From Klebsormidium nitens (Eukaryota > Streptophyta > Klebsormidiophyceae > Klebsormidiales > Klebsormidiaceae): a DNA stretch of 64,000 bases. The translations under genes were made by a program, and so were the position numbers. Each line of letters begins with the position of its first letter. Position 1 is the first letter of the stretch. A model generated the notes under the pieces. The model did not search any database, was not told the DNA's origin, and saw only the letters and a program-made list of their open reading frames with translations. Location: positions 218,551 to 282,550 of the forward strand of contig DF236995.1 of the NCBI GenBank assembly GCA_000708835.1, read 5' to 3'. Below, in pieces: positions 58,401 to 64,000 of this stretch.

Positions 58401-61366
58401 ATTCTGCTCAAGGTTACAAAGCGAACGGGAAAGGTTGCAGGCGAAATTGAACCAATACAGCATTGTCTGTGCTGCCAGACGGAACGTCCAGACAGAAGCC
58501 AAGCGCGTGGCAATTGTCTGGCAATGCACTGCGAAAAAGTTCATCCTTTAGGTGTCCACTTTCACAATCATTTCAAAGCAGCAATCATCTGCCTTCTTTA
58601 TGGAGGCTCAGCATCAACGTGAGACGAAAGTGAAGGGTTCGCTAACACGGTTCCATTTTAAAGACATCCGACCAACAAACCAGAAAGAGGTAGTAAGACT
58701 AGGAAAACAGCGGCTTTCATCCTACACCCTGATTTTGCAAGGCCTCTTCTTGATGTCTTAGCTCACCTTGACAGGTTCCGGGATCTTCTTGGCCAGCTTC
58801 TCCGGGTCGTCCAGGTCCCTCACCGCTTCCGCTACACCGCTGGCTGCTTCCTTGATCTTTGCAAAAGCCCCCTTGGCGGCCTCCTCGCCCTTCTGCGCTC
58901 CCTCCTTCACTGCTCTTTCGCCCTTCTCAAGCCCCTCCTTCGCAGTGTTCTTAGCATCTTCAGCGCCCCTCTCAAGCCCCTCCTTCGCAGTTTTCTTGGC
59001 ATCTTCAGCGCCCCCCGCCGCTCTGTCGGCCGCTCTCTGCACTGCCTCTGTCTCCGCTGGTTCGACATCCGACTGCGCCAGGTTCCCCTCTGATGACATA
59101 TCGGCCGCACGATCTGCTGCTCTTTGGACGGCCTCCGACTCTGCTGGCTCGACATCGGACTGTGCAAGGTTGCCTTCGGATGACATGTCAGCCGCACGAT
59201 CTGCAGCTTTTTGGACGGCCTCCGACTCTGCTGGCTCGACATCGGACTGTGCAAGGTTGCCTTCGGAAGACATGTCAGCCGCACGATCTGCAGCTCCTTG
59301 GACGGCCTCCGACTCTGCTCGCTCGACATCGGACTGGGCTAGGTTGCCTTCTGATGACATGTTTGCCGCGCTGTCTGTGGCCCTCTGCACAGCGGGGCTC
59401 TCTGCTGGCTCCATGCCGCCTTGGCTGGGTTCGTCGTCAGTGGAAATCAGCTTGCTGCCACGGAAAAGGTCCTGCAAGCAAGCAGGCAGAACGGTCATGA
59501 GAGGCTGCAACACTGCAAGCTCCTTCACCCAACATCAACATCATCATTGTGCGCGACTGCGAGCAAGCTCAGAACTTGCAATGCTGGCTCACTGTCCTCC
59601 AGCATTGACCTGAGCCAGGATGTCTTTGGGCTGAGGTAACCGCTTGCCAGATCAAGTCCCATTTTAGCGACTATTGAAGCAGATTATGCTCAACACAATG
59701 AGCCTAGTGAAACGACGTGACTTGACCTTATCGAGTGAGCTAATGCACAATGACTACTTTTAGAAGGGGCATAGGGATCGCAGACAGTTCACATAGGCCA
59801 TAAAGCTAGATGCAACACACCCCTTTTTTTTCAGCGTCCACATCGACGACCTTCTCGGTGGCTGCCGTGTAAGCTGGCTCATCTGATGGTTGCGGCCCAT
59901 CGGCTGCTGAAATGAGCCTACTCCCCTTGAATGTATCCTGCAAACCAAAGGATGACCTCTTTTGATTAAGAATCATTGGCAACTAACGCCTTGTCGTGTA
60001 AAAGGACCATGGCAGAGAACCAGTGCCTTGCAAGAACAGCAGATCCCTTTCAACACCTGCCTGTGAACTATGATTTGAGTTATCCTGCAGCCTCCACATC
60101 AACCTTTTACAAATGCAGCACATCTTATTTCCCAAGGTTTCCCTATGAGGAATAAGCTCAATCCCCTCTGACATTTTCATATGGCATGGGAACCATTTGC
60201 ATACCGGTGGTCGAGAAACGGAGTCCCTGTTGATGAATCCATTGGTTTGGTCATAAACTTACAAGTCCTAAAGAGCTCACCCCAGTGCTGCTCGCAGCAT
60301 TGTCTGCTGCCTTTTGAACTGCAGGGCTCTCTGCTGGCTCGACATCAGACTGAGCAAGATTGCCCTCAGACGACACGCTCCCTGCAGCGAGGTACTTCTG
60401 TTCAGCTTTCCGAAAATCCATGATGAAAGTAAACATATTCAAGCATGTCCATCATCCTGAATCTCAAGAACGTGATCTGCAACGTCAGGGACACGGGTGA
60501 GATTGTCCAGATTCGACCAACATCTTGAAACATCTAAATGGCATCATCTCAGATGCAAGGACACAATCTGGGGCTGACCTTCTTCTGCCATTTGATCTAT
60601 CTCCTCAGCCATGGAAGACTGAAGAATTCCTGGTTGTGTCAATGTGGAGTCTCCAGCTGCGAAAGAAATGTTTACATAAAATGTCATCCAAAGGACACGA
60701 CAAGCAGGTCTCGTCACATGCGGTGACCGATGAGACCTCAAAATTATGCACTTCAACCACTTGGTTTGTTTCTGCTGCATAGATTGATCAGACCATGGTT
60801 ATTTTCTATCTCAGCAAACGAAACACAACCCCTCCGGAAACAACAAGCTAAGCCCTGTCAACAAGCACAAGTGCTGGGACCATAGCAATCTCAGAATCTG
60901 AACCTGGACCAGCATGCAAAGGGTTTATCCATAAGAGTGGGCGAAGACCAGAACCAGACTCCTAAGAATGCACTGATTGCATTGCAATCTCACAAGATAT
61001 CCAGGTACCACCACCCCTCTTGCTTCTTGACCATGTGAAGAAACAGAGAAGATCTTCAATGGCTATGCACTTACCCCCAACAAGCTCCTTCCCTCTGCCT
61101 GTAGGCCGCGACTGCTGGATGTCTGCAGCCAGCTTTACTGGATCAATGCTGGCCCTGGCACCCCTCGCACCCAAGCTTCGTGTTGCACCAGCCCTTTTGC
61201 AAGGTGCATTGATCCACAGCTTGCTGCCAGCTGAGAAAGTGGCGGCAGCATGCGCCGCATTTGAAACCCTTCGGCCAGACCCATCAGTACGGCTTCCTTG
61301 AGAAGAAGAGAAGCAAAGATTCGGGGAAACAATTGATTCCAGCCTGCTTGCAGCTGAAAACGCCAT
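55444..61366 (-). CDS. LEA-like repeat protein with a plastid transit peptide
   Basis: Eleven exons in phase give 765 residues: 61366-61075, 60656-60579, 60381-60281, 59937-59821, 59471-58767, 58310-58143, 57834-57715, 57375-57253, 56653-56531, 56340-56218 and 55791-55444. Residues 1 to about 90 are Ser/Ala/Arg-rich and lack acidic runs, as in chloroplast transit peptides. Exons 4 and 5 both begin DxFxGSxLIS. Exon 5 holds four 29-residue repeats (GNLAQSDVEPAESEAVQ core) and then group-3-LEA-like helices with AKEGLEKG and GAEDAKNTAKEG. Exons 7-10 each encode one 40-41-residue unit with EGNLAESDVAPAQSDAVERT. The last exon is Lys/Glu-rich and ends SSGNQYK. The whole protein is hydrophilic and almost free of Cys and Trp. 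A desiccation or cold-protection role in the plastid is inferred from composition; the repeat itself I do not recognise from a named family. Confidence 0.78.
56218..57834 (-). repeat. Array of four symmetric repeat exons in the LEA-like gene
   Basis: Exons 57834-57715 (120 bases), 57375-57253, 56653-56531 and 56340-56218 (123 bases each) are all phase 0 at both ends and encode one repeat. The last three are nearly identical. Flanking intron sequence is also shared, such as TGCGAGCACCGG before the acceptor and AAGAGGACTACAATGG further upstream. The array therefore arose by duplication of exon plus intron. Confidence 0.92.
59010..59375 (-). repeat. 87-base tandem repeat inside LEA exon 5
   Basis: Four units of 87 bases (29 codons each) with few differences; the codon pattern GCCGCACGATCTGC on the plus strand recurs. 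The high identity suggests recent expansion or conversion. Confidence 0.92.
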
Positions 61367-62578
61367 AACTGCTGACTAACCGGGTCACAGGGTCGAATGC
61401 TCAGTATAGGGATGAGCAGAAGCAAGACTTAAGAAACTGGTCAACTTGTTTCGCAAGGAACAAGGTGAAACTGTCTAGCAGGTGGTGGTCGCCTGTTGTG
61501 CTGTTCTGAGCTGAATCTTTTCGCAATTGCGAAATGCAGCAGCAACGTTCGCTAGGAAGGAGAAAGGAGGAAGGAAAGGAGCCGAAAGAAGATCAGCTTC
61601 AGCGGCCAGCCCAGCTCCAGCTGTTGAGGGACAACTGGGTTTGCTGACGTGCATGTCACAGAAGGGCTCCGCAATTGACGGGTTACAGATCAGAGTGCCA
61701 AGTAAGCAGTTGACGTCAGATCTCGGACGGCAGACGGCATTATACCCTACCATCCGAAGCACTGCGTCCAAATTGGTGCAATTGGGAAATCAAACGTCCG
61801 ACAGTTCCAAGGACGCCACTTGTCAGACCCTGTAGAGCCGCCCACCTGAACGGGCCAGCGTGATGTTCAAACCCGCCCAGACCCGCCCCAGGTTAACCAG
61901 CTAACCCCGAGTTGACCATATGACCAGAAAACGTCGATAAACGTCTGCTGCTCTAGAACGTCCATCCTCGCTCTTCTTAGCGCAGGCGGCAAATGCAGGT
62001 ATGCAGGCTGCAATGTATGTAGTTGCCTCACACGTGACTTTCGTTAATACTACTCGGGATTGACATTCTTGTCATGCAGGAGACTTGAAGTGGGAACGTC
62101 CCTGCCGGGGAACAGAAGGCGGCAGACGATCATTCACTCCGCAACAGCCATGACAGCCAGCTGGGCTTCAAGTTGGGCCTACCAAATAGAGTTCAGCATT
62201 ATCTGAACGGTCTAGAATGATCCATGCAGATCGGATGGTGCAGATGCATCAACGATTGTGACGGATTCCCACTGCCGGTAAATAATACTGGAGAGGATTG
62301 CCACGTCACCACCCCCGTCGAGATGTATCGTCAAATTCGAGGCCCGAGCGTCGAATCGCACGAACTTAGGGACTTGCGACCGGGCATCGGAGGGTATTCT
62401 CCGAGTAGAGGTCGGTTGACGAACTTAGGGAGTTGAATCGAGCATCTGAGGGCATATTCGTAGACCTAGAGGGCCCGGGAAATTCGGACCGAGGAGCAAG
62501 GTAGAATGTGCCAAGGAGAGAGTGTCTCATTGACTTAGGGGGAAGCTTCTGCCCTAGGATCAAGCAAGGGGGGTGGCA
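61367..62578. other. Spacer between divergent LEA-like and SWIM genes
   Basis: No supported gene. The frame 61527-61835 plus opens with TTG and has no homology I recognise. A two-copy degenerate tandem repeat lies at 62361-62475. Confidence 0.55.
62361..62475. repeat. Two-copy degenerate tandem repeat
   Basis: Two units of about 59 bases, each beginning ACGAACTTAGGGA and ending near ACCTAGAG/AGTAGAG, lie just upstream of the SWIM gene. Confidence 0.6.
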
Positions 62579-64000
62579 ATGAACTCTAAGGTAGTTGATA
62601 GTGCATGTAGTGTGCAGCCCACTAAGGTAAAGCTGGAGCCAGCTACTTTTGATCACATAGCATCAGGTGAGATTAGGGTTCATTATCGAAGTTGTCAAGA
62701 ACGTGTTGCTGTCAAGTGTCTCACTTGTCAACAACAGCTTTGGGTCAAGGATAAGGAAGGTTGCCTACGGTTGAGTTTTCGGAAGGGACAGGAGAGCAAC
62801 GGCCTCTACAGAGGCTATTTGATTAGTGCAGAGGTGCCAAAGTCGAAGCAAACAAAGCAAGTTGTTTGCCTAAGCTGCATCAATAGGCTGCTGGGCACTA
62901 TTGCGGAGAGTGAAGACGGGCTCAGCCTCACTATCAGGAGCAGACGGGATGGTGGTGGTGATGGACTCATCATGCAGCGTCATGGAGCGGGGACCTTCTG
63001 GACCCAAAGTCTGGAGCTCTCAAATGAGCTAATCACCTTTTTGACGGGCCAAAATGAAAAAACGGTGGTGCGCAAGAAGCCGCGCTTGAATGCAGCGGAG
63101 CAAGCTATCAACAAGGGAGCTGCAAAGGGCGAGCGGGCGAGAATTGGTGGTGTGCCGGGGACCGCGGTGAGCTGCCACTTTGTGCCATCATTATTTTCTT
63201 GATATGATATCAGAACATTTTAGCTATGGCAGAGAGTGGCACGCAGCGATTGCGTTGTAAGGCACGTGAGAATTGTTTGAGATGCAAGCGCGAATTGAAT
63301 CGTGAAAAGAAGCGGGCTTTTAGAGACTTTTATATGGTGCTCAAGCTAGTCGAAAACAATGCAGATTGTGAATTGATGGGCTACAAATTAAAGACCCTCT
63401 TTAGAAACCATGACTTTGATAGCCTTGGCAGCATCGTCTTTCACATCCCTGGTGGCAAAGAGAAGCGGCTTATCGACCTCGTCGGCCCTTGCAGGAAGCG
63501 AACGACGGAGAGGAGCCCACTCCCACAAACAGCATAAAGGCCCAGGCCTCACGCTACCTTGGTCTGATTCGAGAGGGAGCTTGCCGTGTGATGCTGCCAG
63601 CCGAGAGTGGTTCCCTACCGTTGAGGGCGTACTTGACGGCATGGGACCACAACGGTTTCGGCCGGGCAAAGCCGTTGGGAAAGCCGGACAAGACCCGCGC
63701 GCTACTCGAGCAGGTTTGGTGGAACACCTTGGGCAAGCTCAGCTGCACTTGCCATCGGGGGCGGCTGACCGAGGACGCACCTTGTGTTCACAAACTCACC
63801 ATGGCTGCGCTGAGTGATACCTGGTTGAGGGAGGCAAATTTGCCTACGGCGCATGAGCTCAAGCAAGGCGTGAGGGTCGAGAGGGTTGGCTTGGACGAGG
63901 CGGGAGGCTACTTTGCGGTACTGGACAATCCTCATGGCGCGTTGAGTCCTCAAAGACGGATGCTGTTTCGGTCGAAAGTAGGTGCTTGGTTTTGCGAGGG
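62579..64000 (+). CDS. SWIM zinc-finger protein, possibly transposon-derived, 3' end outside the window
   Basis: A likely three-exon start: 62579-63172, 63235 to about 63475, and from 63496 to the window end. The first segment has CLTCQQQLW and CLSCINRLL, a possible CxxC zinc ribbon. The second has CKARENCLRCKREL. The third, read after CTTGCAG at 63495, encodes AYLTAWDHNGFGRAKPLGKPD and the SWIM signature CTC, ten residues, CVH (CxCx10CxH), followed by KLTMAALSDTWLREANLP. SWIM fingers occur in MULE transposases, FAR1-like factors and KDZ/Zisupton elements. The multi-Cys N-terminus and absence of a plant housekeeping match favour a mobile-element origin. The exon joins between segments 1-2 and 2-3 are tentative, and segment 2 could instead start its own frame at 63226. 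Confidence 0.55.

Noticed and set aside
58768-59613. Plus-strand frame of 281 codons, Ser/Ala-rich
   Set aside because: It is the complement of the repetitive LEA exon 5; its length comes from the absence of stops in that repeat.
1-64000. tRNA, rRNA and CRISPR features
   Set aside because: Scanning by eye for tRNA B-box sequence (GGTTCGAxTCC), rRNA blocks and regularly spaced identical repeats gave nothing convincing.

Overview
This window is nuclear DNA of a photosynthetic eukaryote, most likely a streptophyte (charophyte-grade) green alga. The genes have many introns, with spliceosomal GT-AG boundaries and short exons. The recognisable families are plant-type: carotenoid isomerase CRTISO, an RUS/DUF647 protein, a plant ELMO-domain protein, FW2.2-like PLAC8 proteins and DNA ligase IV with a long plant-like tail. 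Codon use is GC-balanced. The species is inferred; a Klebsormidium-like alga would fit. A 20-N assembly gap lies at 5396-5415.

Layout, left to right. 1-4612 holds no gene I can recognise and is probably an intron or unresolved 5' part of the ligase gene. 4613-9858 (+) is the BRCT-BRCT and tail half of DNA ligase IV. 11983-13934 (+) is a GT14 (core-2/I-branching) glycosyltransferase, which converges with an 11-exon CRTISO gene (23954-14022, -). A pair of PLAC8 genes follows (24735-27118 + and 29208-28209 -), then a 12-exon RUS gene (29815-37191, +), an ELMO gene (42989-38525, -) and a BAR-like coiled-coil gene (44627-47571, +). After these come two tandem MYND-finger paralogues (50231-48431 and 53776-52037, both -) and a plastid-targeted LEA-like repeat protein (61366-55444, -). 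The right edge carries the start of a SWIM zinc-finger gene that may be transposon-derived (62579 onward, +). Exon joins were chosen so that reading phase is kept at every junction. The CRTISO, RUS, LEA, GT14, BAR-like and both MYND models close in frame from ATG to stop.

The most unusual signal is structural. Several introns contain tandem, partly decayed copies of the neighbouring exon boundary. In CRTISO these are seven extra copies of the exon 8 acceptor plus exon start, three copies of the exon 7 end plus donor, five copies of the exon 2 start and two of the exon 4 start. In the RUS gene there are three decoy acceptors with a 57-base period. Many copies keep usable splice sites, and some of the exon 8 copies form possible 39-base, frame-preserving cassette exons. 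The LEA-like gene looks like the coding outcome of the same process, with four consecutive 120-123-base in-frame exons encoding one repeat.

Other points: eleven exact TGACGTCA octamers are concentrated in the DNA ligase IV locus, in more than one reading frame. A truncated copy of the LEA terminal exon sits between the two MYND genes, which suggests a tandem LEA-MYND segment duplication. An inverted-repeat element lies between the divergent ELMO and BAR-like genes.
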